This document shows positions 15,779 through 25,098 of a DNA stretch of 64,000 nt, one piece after another. The notes beneath the pieces were generated by a model that was not told the origin of the DNA, did not search any database, and saw only the letters and a list, made by a program, of their open reading frames with translations. The stretch comes from Paracoccus aminovorans (GTDB lineage Bacteria > Pseudomonadota > Alphaproteobacteria > Rhodobacterales > Rhodobacteraceae), in the NCBI RefSeq assembly GCF_001546115.1, contig NZ_KQ955209.1, positions 545,949-609,948 on the forward strand, read 5' to 3'. The first letter of the stretch is position 1. Each line of letters starts with the position of its first letter. A program made the translations under genes and the position numbers.

Positions 15779-16588
15779 ATGACCACGACCATCACCCCTG
15801 CACTTGCCGCCTTTACCCCCGCCCATCTGCCGCAGGCGCTGCGCCTGTCGCAGCAGGCCGGCTGGCCCCACCGGGCAGAGGACTGGGCGCTGACCCTGTC
15901 CGTATCGCAGGGCGTCGTGGCGCTGGACGAAGGCCGCGTGGTCGGCACCGCGCTGTGTTCGCCCTTCAGCGCAGTCGCCACGCTGAACATGATCATCGTC
16001 GACGCGGCGATGCGCGGGCGTGGCCTGGGCCGCGCGCTGATGGAGGCGATCATCGCCCTGGCCGGCGACCGCGAAATGCGCCTGATCGCCACCACGGACG
16101 GGCTGCCGCTTTACGAAAAACTCGGCTTCCGGGCCAGCGGCCAGATCGTTCAGCATCAGGGCCTTGCTGTCGCAACCGCGCCGGAACGGCCCGTCGCCAC
16201 CGGCCGTCCCGCCGATATCGACCGGCTCGCCGATGCCGACCGCGCCGCCAGCGGCATGGACCGCGCATCCCTGTTGCGCGACATCGCCGGCGGCGGCGAG
16301 GTCCTGACCTGCGATGCCGGCTTTGCCCTGCTGCGCGATTTCGGGCGGGGCCGCGTGGTCGGGCCGATTGTCGCCCCCGACACCGCCACCGCCCGCGCAT
16401 TGCTGGCCGAGGCCGCGCGCCGCTGCGAAGGCAGCTTCCTGCGTGTCGATCTGCGCGCGGAACAGGGTCTTGGCGGCTTCGCGGCGACGCTGGGCCTGGC
16501 CCATGCCGGCGGCGGCACCGCCATGACCCGCAACCTGCGCACCCCCGCACCCACGACCCAGGCCCTGATCTCGCAAGCCCTGGGCTGA
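15779..16588 (+). CDS. Tandem GNAT-domain N-acetyltransferase, paralogue of 11140-12051
   Basis: The 269-residue protein has a full GNAT core (GVVALDEGRVVGTALCSPFS, then MIIVDAAMRGRGLGRALMEA with the acetyl-CoA loop RGRGLGRA) and a second, degenerate GNAT half. The motif LYEKLGF completes the first domain. An AAGGA site is placed well before ATG 15779; longer in-frame starts give Arg-rich leaders. It lies between the deacylase and the transaminase, with 15 bp to the latter, so it is likely part of that operon. It shares layout and several motifs with the protein at 11140. Confidence 0.8.
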   Translation: MTTTITPALAAFTPAHLPQALRLSQQAGWPHRAEDWALTLSVSQGVVALDEGRVVGTALCSPFSAVATLNMIIVDAAMRGRGLGRALMEAIIALAGDREMRLIATTDGLPLYEKLGFRASGQIVQHQGLAVATAPERPVATGRPADIDRLADADRAASGMDRASLLRDIAGGGEVLTCDAGFALLRDFGRGRVVGPIVAPDTATARALLAEAARRCEGSFLRVDLRAEQGLGGFAATLGLAHAGGGTAMTRNLRTPAPTTQALISQALG

Positions 16589-16602
16589 ACCCGGAGACCC
16601 CC

Positions 16603-17976
16603 ATGCTAAGCAATTCCCTGGCCGAGCTTGACCGCCGGCACCTGATCCACCCGGTTTCGTCCTTTCGCGGGCACGAACAGCGCGGCGTGCGCATCCTGAC
16701 CGGCGGGCAGGGCGCGACCGTCACCGACAGCGAGGGGCGCACCCTGATCGACGGCTTCGCGGGCCTGTGGTGCGTGAACGCGGGCTATGGCCACGAAAGC
16801 ATCGTCGAGGCCGCCGCCGAGCAGATGCGCAAGCTGCCCTATGCCACCGGCTATTTCGACCTGGGCGCCGAGGCGCCGATCCGCCTGGCCGCCGCCCTGG
16901 CCGAACGCGCCCCGGGCGATCTGAACCACGTCTATTTCACGCTGGGCGGATCGGACGCGGTGGACAGCACTATCCGCTTCATCCGCTATTACTGGCACGC
17001 CAAGGGCCAGCCGGGCCGCGACCAGTTCATCTCGGTCGCCAACGGCTATCACGGCTCGACGACCATGGGGGCGGGGCTGACGGCGCTGCCGGGTTTCCAC
17101 GACGGCTTCGGGGTGCCCTATGATTGGCAGCACAAGATTTCGTCGCATGACCTGTATCGCAACCCGGCGGGCCGCGATCCGCAGGCCGTGACCGAGGCCT
17201 CGGTCGCGGAACTGCGGGCGAAGATCGAATCGCTCGGTCCCGACCGCGTCGCCGCCTTCTATGTCGAGCCGATCCAGGGCTCGGGCGGCGTGCTGGTGCC
17301 GCCCAAGGGCTGGATCAGGGCAATGCGCGATCTGTGCGCCGAATACGGCGTGCTGTTCGTCGCCGACGAGGTGATCACCGGCTTTGGCCGCACCGGCCCG
17401 CTGTTCGCCTGCGAGGACGAGGGCATCGTTCCCGACCTGATGACCACGGCCAAGGGGCTGACCTCGGGCTATGTGCCGATGGGCGCGGTCTTCATGCGCG
17501 ACCATGTCTATGAGACCATCGCCGACGGTGCGGGGGCCAAGGCCGTGGGCCATGGCTTCACCTATTCCGCGCATCCGGTCAGCGCCGCCGTGGCGCTGGA
17601 GGTGCTGGCGCTCTACGAAGGCGGGTTGCTGGAAAACGGCCGCCGCGCAGGTGCGCGGTTGCAGGCCGGGCTGGAAAGCCTGCGCGATCATCCGCTGGTG
17701 GGCGATGTGCGGGGCAGGGGGATGCTGGCGGCGGTCGAGCTGGTCGTGGACAAGGAGGCCAGGACCCCTCTGCCGCCCGAGGTCCAGCCCGCCACGCGGC
17801 TGTTCGACCGGGCCTGGGAACAGGGGCTGATCGTGCGGTCCTTTGCGCAGGGCATCTTCGGCTATGCGCCGCCCCTGTGCTGCACCGAGGACCAGATCGA
17901 CCAGATCGTCGCCCGCACCCGCAAGGTGCTGGATCTGACGCTGGAAGACCCGGAAATCCGCGCGGTCCTGCGCTGA
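16603..17976 (+). CDS. Class-III omega-aminotransferase
   Basis: The 457-residue PLP enzyme has the pyridine-nitrogen Asp255 (VADEVITGFGRTG) and the Schiff-base Lys284 (TTAKGLTSGY). The N terminus (HPVSSFRGHEQRGVRI) resembles putrescine/taurine/beta-alanine-pyruvate aminotransferases. It transfers a terminal amino group from a diamine or omega-amino acid to a 2-oxo acid in the cytoplasm, giving a semialdehyde that could feed the aldehyde dehydrogenases at 34968 and 37492. The stop overlaps the start of the next gene (TGATG). The substrate is not determinable. Confidence 0.88.
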   Translation: MLSNSLAELDRRHLIHPVSSFRGHEQRGVRILTGGQGATVTDSEGRTLIDGFAGLWCVNAGYGHESIVEAAAEQMRKLPYATGYFDLGAEAPIRLAAALAERAPGDLNHVYFTLGGSDAVDSTIRFIRYYWHAKGQPGRDQFISVANGYHGSTTMGAGLTALPGFHDGFGVPYDWQHKISSHDLYRNPAGRDPQAVTEASVAELRAKIESLGPDRVAAFYVEPIQGSGGVLVPPKGWIRAMRDLCAEYGVLFVADEVITGFGRTGPLFACEDEGIVPDLMTTAKGLTSGYVPMGAVFMRDHVYETIADGAGAKAVGHGFTYSAHPVSAAVALEVLALYEGGLLENGRRAGARLQAGLESLRDHPLVGDVRGRGMLAAVELVVDKEARTPLPPEVQPATRLFDRAWEQGLIVRSFAQGIFGYAPPLCCTEDQIDQIVARTRKVLDLTLEDPEIRAVLR

Positions 17977-18887
17977 TGGCGCTGCTGCTGCATTCCACCC
18001 CCGAACGCGGCCCTGTCTGGGGGCGCATCTTCGCCGAGGCGGGCGAGGGCTTCATCCCCAACGAGGCCAGCGTGACAGACCCCGCGCAGGTCACGCATCT
18101 GGCCTGCTGGACGCCGCCCGCCGATCTGGCGCGCTATCCGAACCTGCGCACGGTGATCTGCGTCGGGGCGGGCACCGACCATTTCCCGGCCTTGCCGGAG
18201 GGCGTGGCGCTGTCGCGCACCATCGCGCCGGGGATCGAGGCGATGGTGCGCGACTGGGTGGTCATGGCCACGCTGGCGCTGCACCGGGATCTGCCGTTCT
18301 ATCTGGATCATGCCGCGCGCGGCGAATGGCAGCCCCGCCCGGCGCGGCTGGCGCGCACGCGGCGCGTGGGCATCATGGGCATGGGCCGGATCGGGCGTCT
18401 GGCCGCCGCAAGCCTGCAAGCCCTGGGCTTTGCCGTTTCGGGATACAGCCGCTCGGGCAGGCCGGTCGAAGAGGTCGAGATCTTCGGCGCGAATCGGCTG
18501 GACGCCTTTCTGGCCGGGGCCGATATCCTGGTCTGCCTGCTGCCGCTGACGGACGAAACCCGCGGCCTGATGGGCAGCGGCTTCTTCGACCGGCTGCCGC
18601 AGGGCGCGGAACTGGTCCATGCCGGGCGCGGCGCGCAGCTGGACATGGCGGCGCTGCGCCGGGCGCTGGACGGCGGGCGGCTTTCTGCCGCCATGCTGGA
18701 CGTGACCGACCCCGAACCCTTGCCCGCCGATCACTGGGCCTGGCGCGATCCGCGCGTGCTGATCACCCCGCATATAGCCGCCCATACCGATGCCGAGGAA
18801 GGCGCGCGCCACGCCCTGGCCGTCATCCGCGCCGACCGTGACGGACAGCCGGTGCCGGGGCTGGTGGACCGCAGCCGGGGATACTAG
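17976..18887 (+). CDS. D-2-hydroxyacid dehydrogenase, GhrA-like glyoxylate/hydroxypyruvate reductase
   Basis: The 303-residue protein has the NAD(P) site GIMGMGRIGRLAA and the catalytic set of the family: Arg in HAGRG, Glu in DVTDPEPLP, His in TPHIAAHTD. GhrA-type enzymes reduce glyoxylate and hydroxypyruvate. The N-terminal half is the short catalytic domain typical of this subgroup. Direct coupling to the transaminase suggests that it reduces, or oxidises back, a 2-oxo acid made in the same route. Confidence 0.85.
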   Translation: MALLLHSTPERGPVWGRIFAEAGEGFIPNEASVTDPAQVTHLACWTPPADLARYPNLRTVICVGAGTDHFPALPEGVALSRTIAPGIEAMVRDWVVMATLALHRDLPFYLDHAARGEWQPRPARLARTRRVGIMGMGRIGRLAAASLQALGFAVSGYSRSGRPVEEVEIFGANRLDAFLAGADILVCLLPLTDETRGLMGSGFFDRLPQGAELVHAGRGAQLDMAALRRALDGGRLSAAMLDVTDPEPLPADHWAWRDPRVLITPHIAAHTDAEEGARHALAVIRADRDGQPVPGLVDRSRGY

Positions 18888-19065
18888 GGCGCTCGCGATA
18901 TGCCGCGCCCCCGCCCAATACGAAAGAATCTGCTGCGCCGGCCGCCCGTTTCGGCGTTTTGCAGCCCCGGAATGGCGCAATCTGGATGTGAGGGGATGTG
19001 ACGACCCGCGCGTCCGCCGATCTGACCGCCGCGGCCCGCGGCATCTGCGAAAGGAAGCTCACCCC

Positions 19066-19797
19066 ATGGCCACCCTGACGGCGGCAAGACCCCTGGACCG
19101 CTTTTCCTATGTCACCTTCGATGTGGTCGGCACGCTGATCGACTTCGAGGGTGCGATCACCGGCGCGCTGGCGACGATCACGGCCGATGCCGGCATGACC
19201 GTCGACGGCGAGGAGGCGCTGGCGGTTTACCGCAACGCCCGCTATCAGCCGGACGCGCTGCGCTTCCCGGACGACCTGGGCCGCTGCTACGGTCGGATCG
19301 CGGCAGCGACCGGCCTGCCCGACACGCCGGAAAACCGCCGGTTCATGATCGACGCCGTGGGCGAGGCGCAGCCCTTTCCCGACAGCGTCCAGGCGATGGC
19401 CCGGCTGAAGGCGCGCTACAAGCTGATCGCCATGACCAATGCCCGCCGCTGGGCCTTCGAGAAATACGAGGAAAAGCTGGGCAATCCCTTCTGGGCCAGC
19501 TTCACCACCGACGATACCGGCACCGAAAAGCCCGATCCGGCCTTCTTCCGGCAGGTGTTCGACTTCGTCGGCAAGAATGGCGGGACCAAGGACGACATCC
19601 TGCATACCGCGCAAAGCCAGCACCACGACATCGGCATTTCGCGCGCCTTGGGCATGACGAATGCCTGGATCCAGCGCCGGCATGCCCAGAAAGGCTATGG
19701 CGGGACCATCGAACCCGCGGAATTCACCGAACCCGACTACCACTTCCACGCACTGATCGACCTGGCCGAGGCCGCCGACAAGGCCTTCGACAACTGA
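19066..19797 (+). CDS. Type-II haloacid-dehalogenase-like HAD hydrolase, second copy
   Basis: The 243-residue protein has HAD motif I in TFDVVGTLIDF, motif II in IAMTNARR, the motif III Lys in TEKPDPAFF, and motif IV in HTAQSQHHDIG. The C2-cap layout matches L-2-haloacid dehalogenase relatives. It is not a close copy of the HAD at 13351. GAAAGGAAG precedes ATG 19066. It lies just before the Dpp-type importer. HADs of this type (AQSxxHDI) are often found next to peptide/amine ABC transporters, which suggests a detoxifying or phosphatase role on the imported compound. Confidence 0.8.
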   Translation: MATLTAARPLDRFSYVTFDVVGTLIDFEGAITGALATITADAGMTVDGEEALAVYRNARYQPDALRFPDDLGRCYGRIAAATGLPDTPENRRFMIDAVGEAQPFPDSVQAMARLKARYKLIAMTNARRWAFEKYEEKLGNPFWASFTTDDTGTEKPDPAFFRQVFDFVGKNGGTKDDILHTAQSQHHDIGISRALGMTNAWIQRRHAQKGYGGTIEPAEFTEPDYHFHALIDLAEAADKAFDN

Positions 19798-19852
19798 CTT
19801 CACCCGCCCGAGCGGACACGAGAGCCGCCGGGCAAGCAACAGGGATGACGAC

Positions 19853-21466
19853 ATGAAAGACCTCAAGCCGAACAACTGGACGGGCCGCGACGACGCGATG
19901 GTCGAGGCCGCAATCCGCCGCGGCGCCTCGCGCCGGGACCTGCTCAAGATGCTGATGGCGTCGGGCGTGGCGCTGTCGGCGGGCGGGTCGCTGCTGCTGC
20001 GCGCCGGTCAGGCCGTTGCGCAAACCCCGGTCACCGGCGGGCACCTGAAGGCCGCGGGCTGGTCGGCCTCGACCGCCGACACGCTGGACCCGGCCAAGGC
20101 GTCCCTGTCCACCGACTACACCCGCTGCTGCGCCTTCTATAACCGGCTGACCTTCCTCGAGGAGGGCAGCGAGGTGAAGATGGAACTGGCCGAGTCCATC
20201 GAGACGACGGACGGCAAGACCTGGCAGATCAGGCTGAAGCCCGACGTGACCTTCCACGACGGCAAGACCTTGACGGCGTCGGACGTGGTCTGGTCGCTCA
20301 AGCGCCATCAGGATCCGGCCGTGGGGTCCAAGGCCGCCGCCATCGCCGAACAGATGGCCGAGATCACCGCCGTGGACGACCGCACCGTCAGCATCGTGCT
20401 GGCGGCGGCCAATGCCGACCTGCCCACGATCCTGTCGCTGCACCATTTCATGATCCTGGCCGAAGGCACCAGCGATTTCAGCAAGGCCAACGGCACCGGC
20501 GCCTTCCTCTGCGAAACCTTCGAGCCCGGCGTGCGGTCCATCGGCACGCGCAATCCGAACTACTTCAAGGGCACCGGCCCCTATCTGGACAGCTTCGAAT
20601 ATTTCGCCATCTCGGACAACAATGCGCGCGTCAACGCCGTGCTGTCGGGCGATATCCACCTGGCCGCCGCGATCAACCCGCGGTCGATGCGCATGATCGA
20701 GGGGCAGGGCCATGTCGTCAGCTCGATCTCGACGGCGGGCAACTATACCAACCTCAACATCCGGCTGGACATGGCGCCGGGCGACAAGGCCGACTTCATC
20801 GAGGGCATGAAATACCTGATGAACCGCGAGGCCATCGTGAACGGCGTGCTGCGCGGATTGGGCGAGGTCGCCAACGACCAGCCCGTCTCGGCCATGGACC
20901 GCTATCACAACCCGAACCTGAAGCCGCGCGAATTCGACCCCGAGCGCGCCAAGGCGCTGTTCGAAAAGGCCGGTGTGCTGGGCCAGGCGATCCCCATCGT
21001 CACCTCGGACGCGGCGAACTCGGCCATCGACTATGCCATGGTCGTCCAGCAGGCCGGCGCCCAGGCCGGCATGCCCTTCAAGATCGAGCGCGTGCCGTCC
21101 GACGGATACTGGTCGAACTACTGGCTGAAGGCACCGATCCATTTCGGCAACATCAACCCGCGCCCGACGCCGGATATCCTGTTCTCGCTGCTCTACGCCT
21201 CCGACGCGCCCTGGAACGAAAGCCATTACAAGTCCGAGAAGTTCGACGCCATGCTGGTCGAAGCGCGCGGCTTGCTGGACGAGGAAAAGCGCAAGGCGAT
21301 CTATTGGGAGATGCAGGAAATGATCGCGGCCGAGGCAGGCACCATCATTCCCGCCTATATTTCCAACGTCGATGCGCATTCGTCGAAGATGAAGGGCATG
21401 CGCCCCAATCCCCTGGGCGGCCAGATGGGCTATGCCTTCGCCGAATATGTCTGGCTGGAGGGCTGA
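19853..21466 (+). CDS. ABC transporter family-5 substrate-binding protein, Tat-exported
   Basis: The 537-residue periplasmic binding protein has a long twin-arginine leader (SRRDLLK at residues 26-32, a hydrophobic stretch, then a cut near AVAQ at about residue 57). The mature part has the SBP_bac_5 signature (WQIRLKPDVTFHDGKTLTAS, then DVVWSLKRHQDP). Such proteins bind peptides, opines, glutathione or nickel complexes. The lack of nickel-type neighbours and the presence of amine-oxidising genes favour an opine- or peptide-like ligand. Use of Tat rather than Sec suggests folding before export. First gene of the dpp-like operon. Confidence 0.88.
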   Translation: MKDLKPNNWTGRDDAMVEAAIRRGASRRDLLKMLMASGVALSAGGSLLLRAGQAVAQTPVTGGHLKAAGWSASTADTLDPAKASLSTDYTRCCAFYNRLTFLEEGSEVKMELAESIETTDGKTWQIRLKPDVTFHDGKTLTASDVVWSLKRHQDPAVGSKAAAIAEQMAEITAVDDRTVSIVLAAANADLPTILSLHHFMILAEGTSDFSKANGTGAFLCETFEPGVRSIGTRNPNYFKGTGPYLDSFEYFAISDNNARVNAVLSGDIHLAAAINPRSMRMIEGQGHVVSSISTAGNYTNLNIRLDMAPGDKADFIEGMKYLMNREAIVNGVLRGLGEVANDQPVSAMDRYHNPNLKPREFDPERAKALFEKAGVLGQAIPIVTSDAANSAIDYAMVVQQAGAQAGMPFKIERVPSDGYWSNYWLKAPIHFGNINPRPTPDILFSLLYASDAPWNESHYKSEKFDAMLVEARGLLDEEKRKAIYWEMQEMIAAEAGTIIPAYISNVDAHSSKMKGMRPNPLGGQMGYAFAEYVWLEG

Positions 21467-21482
21467 CATCCCCACGCCCCGC

Positions 21483-21507
21483 GCCCCTGCGCAATGCGCG
21501 CAGGGGC
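21483..21507 (+). other. Intercistronic GC hairpin
   Basis: A perfect 10-bp stem (GCCCCTGCGC with GCGCAGGGGC, 5-base loop) lies in the 64-bp gap between the binding protein and the first permease. There is no T-run, so it is more likely an mRNA-stability or attenuation element that lets the binding protein be made in excess than a full terminator. Confidence 0.6.
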
Positions 21508-21530
21508 ATCCCCATTGATGGAGGTGTGAC

Positions 21531-22490
21531 ATGCTGCGTTCCGCAACCACCTGGATCCTGGTCGGCCAGCGCCTGGGCATCGCGCTCATCACGCTGCTGA
21601 TCGTGTCCTTCGCGGTCTTCTTCGCGACCGAACTGCTGCCCGGCGACGTGGCCGAGGTGCTGCTGGGTCAGGCCGCAACCCCCGAGGCCGTGGCCGGGCT
21701 GCGCACCGCCATGGGCCTGGACGAGCCGGCGATCTGGCGCTTCCTGTCCTGGCTGGGCGGACTTGCTACGGGTGATCTGGGGATGTCCTATGTCAACAAG
21801 ATGGCCGTGGCCGACCTGCTGTCGGGGCGGCTGATGAACACGCTGCGCCTGGCGGGCATCGTCACGCTGGTCTGCGTGCCCGTGGCGCTGACCCTGGGCA
21901 TCGCCGCCGCCATGTGGCGCGGATCCTGGCTGGACCGCCTGGTCTCGGTGCTGACCATCTCCGTCATCTCGGTGCCCGAATTCATGGTGGCGACGCTGGC
22001 GGTGCTGGTCTTCGCCGTCTGGCTGGACTGGCTGCCCGCGCTGTCCTTCGGGGTCAATGTGAACAGCATCGGTGACATGCTGCGCGCCTATGCGATGCCC
22101 GTCATCTCGCTGTCCTTCGTCGTCTCGGCCCAGATGATCCGCATGACGCGGGCCGCGGTGATCGAGACGATCAACACCCCCTATGTGGAGATGGCGCTGC
22201 TGAAGGGTGCGTCGCGGACGCGGATGGTCCTGCGCCACGCCCTGCCGAACGCGCTTGGCCCCATTGCCAACGCGGTGGCGCTGTCCTTGTCCTATCTGGT
22301 CGGCGGCGTTATCATCGTCGAGACCGTCTTCAACTATCCCGGTGTCGCCAAGCTGATGGTCGACGCGGTGTCCACCCGGGACCTGCCCCTGATCCAGAGC
22401 TGCGCGATGATCTTCTGCATCAGCTATCTGCTGCTGATCACGCTGGCCGATATGATCGCCATTCTCTCCAACCCGAGGTTGCGCCGTTGA
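21531..22490 (+). CDS. ABC transporter permease, DppB type
   Basis: The 319-residue inner-membrane protein has six predicted helices and the EAA loop near residues 220-240 (EMALLKGASRTRMVLRHALP). It starts with the usual DppB-type first helix and periplasmic segment (ATELLPGDVAEVLLGQAATP). A GGAGG site precedes ATG 21531. It pairs with the next gene to form the translocation channel. Confidence 0.9.
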   Translation: MLRSATTWILVGQRLGIALITLLIVSFAVFFATELLPGDVAEVLLGQAATPEAVAGLRTAMGLDEPAIWRFLSWLGGLATGDLGMSYVNKMAVADLLSGRLMNTLRLAGIVTLVCVPVALTLGIAAAMWRGSWLDRLVSVLTISVISVPEFMVATLAVLVFAVWLDWLPALSFGVNVNSIGDMLRAYAMPVISLSFVVSAQMIRMTRAAVIETINTPYVEMALLKGASRTRMVLRHALPNALGPIANAVALSLSYLVGGVIIVETVFNYPGVAKLMVDAVSTRDLPLIQSCAMIFCISYLLLITLADMIAILSNPRLRR

Positions 22491-23338
22491 TGTCCCTTGC
22501 TTTGCGCCTTCCGACCCCGGCCCGGCTGGGATATTCCTTCAACTGGGTGGGCCGCATCGGCCTGGCCGTGATCCTGTTCTGGGCGGTGATCGCCATCATC
22601 GGCCCCTGGATCGCGCCCTATCCCCCCGGCGACATGGTCGATTTCGACTATTTCGGCCCGATGAGCAGCCAGTTCTGGATGGGCAGCGACTATCTGGGCC
22701 GCGACATCCTGTCCCGCATCATCATGGGGACGCGCTATACCGTCGGCATCGCGCTGGCCGCGGTGATGCTGGCCTGCGCGGGCGGCGTGCTTCTGGGCAT
22801 GATCGCGGCCGTGGTCGGCGGCTGGTTCGACACGCTGCTGTCGCGCTTCCTGGACGCCTTCAACGGCATTCCGCACCTGCTGTTCGGCCTGGTCGTGGTG
22901 GCTGCCGTCGGATCCTCGATCCCGATCCTGATCGTGACGCTGGCGGCCATGTACCTGCCGGGCTCCTATCGCTTTGCCCGCGCGCTGGCGGTCAACGTCA
23001 ATACCATGGATTTCGTCACCGTGGCCCGCGCCCGGGGCGAGGGCTTCGGCCATATCATCCTGCGCGAGATCTTTCCCAACATCCTGGGCCCCGTTCTGGC
23101 CGATCTGGGCCTGCGCTTCGTCTTCATCGTGCTGGTGCTGTCGGGCCTGTCCTTCCTGGGACTTGGCGTGCAGCCGCCCAATGCCGACTGGGGCGCCCTG
23201 GTGCGCGAGAACATCGAGGGCCTCAGCCTAGGGGCGCCGGCGGTGATCTTTCCCTCGATCGCCATCGCCTCGCTGACCATCTCGGTCAACATGTTCATCG
23301 ACAACCTGCCCACCCGCATCCGCGACAGGAGCGAATGA
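22490..23338 (+). CDS. ABC transporter permease, DppC type
   Basis: The 282-residue permease has the DppC N-terminal extension, the ISRI-like segment GRDILSRIIMGTRYT, and an EAA loop (TVARARGEGFGHIILREIFP). The ATG overlaps the stop of the DppB gene (TGATG), and its 3' end overlaps the ATPase gene, so the three are translationally coupled. Confidence 0.9.
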   Translation: MSLALRLPTPARLGYSFNWVGRIGLAVILFWAVIAIIGPWIAPYPPGDMVDFDYFGPMSSQFWMGSDYLGRDILSRIIMGTRYTVGIALAAVMLACAGGVLLGMIAAVVGGWFDTLLSRFLDAFNGIPHLLFGLVVVAAVGSSIPILIVTLAAMYLPGSYRFARALAVNVNTMDFVTVARARGEGFGHIILREIFPNILGPVLADLGLRFVFIVLVLSGLSFLGLGVQPPNADWGALVRENIEGLSLGAPAVIFPSIAIASLTISVNMFIDNLPTRIRDRSE

Positions 23339-24993
23339 TGGATCAGCCGCTTGTTTCCGTGCGCGACCTGAAGATCGGCGCCAGGACCGACTCGGGCCGC
23401 GAGGTCGAGATCATCAAGGGCGTCAGCTTCGACATCGCCCCGGGCGAGATCGTGGCCCTGATCGGCGAAAGCGGGTCGGGCAAGACCACCATCGCCCTGT
23501 CGCTGATGGGCCATGCGCGGCCCGGCTGCGCCATCCAGGGCGGCAGCATCCGCGTGGGCCGCCGCGACGTGACGGCGATGCCCGAGCGCCAGCGCGCCGC
23601 CATGCGGGGGACCGAGGTGTCCTATGTCCCGCAATCGGCGGCGGCGGCCTTCAACCCGGCCAAGCGCATCATGGACCAGGTGGTCGAGATCACCGCCATC
23701 CACCAGCTGATGCCGCGCGAGCAGGCCGAGGCCAAGGCACGGCAGCTGTTCCGCGCCTTGGCGCTGCCCGATCCCGACACCATCGGCAGCCGCTATCCGC
23801 ACCAGGTCTCGGGCGGGCAGTTGCAGCGCCTGTCGGCGGCCATGGCGCTGATCGGCGATCCGGCGCTGGTGATCTTCGACGAACCGACGACCGCGCTGGA
23901 CGTGACCACCCAGATCGAGGTACTGCGCGCCTTCAAGTCGGTCATGGACAAGGGCGCCATGGCGGGGGTCTATGTCAGCCACGACCTGGCCGTGGTGGCG
24001 CAGATCGCCGACCGCATCATCGTGCTGAAGAACGGCGTGGTGCAGGAGGAAGGCCCGACCGAGCAGATCCTGCACGCGCCGAAGCACCCCTATACCCGCC
24101 AGCTGCTGGATGCCTTCGAGCCGGTGCCGCATGTCCCCATGGCCCGGCCCGACGCGGCCGAGCCGATCCTTGCGGTGCAGGACCTCTGCGCGGGCTATGG
24201 CGTGATCCGCGGCGGCGTGCCGGCGGCGAAGATCCTGCAGGATGTCAGCTTCCGGCTGGAACGCGGCCGCAACCTGGGCGTGATCGGCGAATCCGGGTCG
24301 GGCAAGTCGACGCTCGCCCGCGCCATCGCCGGCATTCTGCCCGCCTATCGCGGCAACCTGCTGCTGGACGGCAAGGAACTGGCGCCCTCGCTGCAACAGC
24401 GCAGCAAGGACGAATTGCGCCGCGTCCAGATCGTCTTCCAGCTGGCCGATACCGCGCTGAACCCCGCGCAGTCGATCGAGACGATCCTGGCCCGGCCCCT
24501 GACCTTCTATCACGGCATGACCGGGGCCGCGCGCAATGCCCGGGTGATCGAGCTTCTGGACATGGTGCGCCTGCCCGGCCACCTGCGCCACCGCCTGCCC
24601 TCGGAATTGTCGGGCGGGCAGAAGCAGCGGGTGAATCTGGCCCGCGCCCTGGCCGCCGAGCCCGAGCTGATCCTGTGCGACGAGATCACCTCGGCGCTGG
24701 ACACCGTCGTCGCGGCGGCCATCCTGGACCTGCTGAAGGAACTGCAGCGAGAGCTGAACCTGTCCTACATGTTCATCAGCCACGACCTGTCCACGGTCGA
24801 GGCGATCTGCGACGAGGTCCTGGTGATGCTGAAGGGCCGGGTGGTCGAGGCGCTGCCCGCCGCGCGCATGTCGACCGAGGCCGCGCATCCCTATTCGCGC
24901 CTGCTGATCGGCTCGATCCCCCAGCTGGATACCGGCTGGCTGAAGGGGCTGGAACAGGACCCCGCCCTGATGGCGCAGTTCGCGGGACGGTAG
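23335..24993 (+). CDS. Fused DppD-DppF-type ABC ATPase
   Basis: The 552-residue protein holds two nucleotide-binding domains in one chain. The first has Walker A GESGSGKTT, signature VSGGQLQR and Walker B LVIFDEPTTALD. The second, from about residue 275, has GESGSGKST, LSGGQKQR and LILCDEITSALD. The fusion is of the GsiA/YejF kind and replaces the separate D and F subunits of most dipeptide importers. In the second Walker B region DEITSALD replaces DEPTSALD, but the catalytic Glu is kept. It powers uptake by the preceding permeases. Confidence 0.92.
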   Translation: MMDQPLVSVRDLKIGARTDSGREVEIIKGVSFDIAPGEIVALIGESGSGKTTIALSLMGHARPGCAIQGGSIRVGRRDVTAMPERQRAAMRGTEVSYVPQSAAAAFNPAKRIMDQVVEITAIHQLMPREQAEAKARQLFRALALPDPDTIGSRYPHQVSGGQLQRLSAAMALIGDPALVIFDEPTTALDVTTQIEVLRAFKSVMDKGAMAGVYVSHDLAVVAQIADRIIVLKNGVVQEEGPTEQILHAPKHPYTRQLLDAFEPVPHVPMARPDAAEPILAVQDLCAGYGVIRGGVPAAKILQDVSFRLERGRNLGVIGESGSGKSTLARAIAGILPAYRGNLLLDGKELAPSLQQRSKDELRRVQIVFQLADTALNPAQSIETILARPLTFYHGMTGAARNARVIELLDMVRLPGHLRHRLPSELSGGQKQRVNLARALAAEPELILCDEITSALDTVVAAAILDLLKELQRELNLSYMFISHDLSTVEAICDEVLVMLKGRVVEALPAARMSTEAAHPYSRLLIGSIPQLDTGWLKGLEQDPALMAQFAGR

Positions 24994-25098
24994 CTGCGAC
25001 GGGCAAGGGCCCAAGCCTTCGCGACCAGCTGTCCTGTCCACGGATGCCGCCGGACCGCACAGGCCCGGCGGGCGCCGCCTGTCTCGTCCGGCCGGGCG

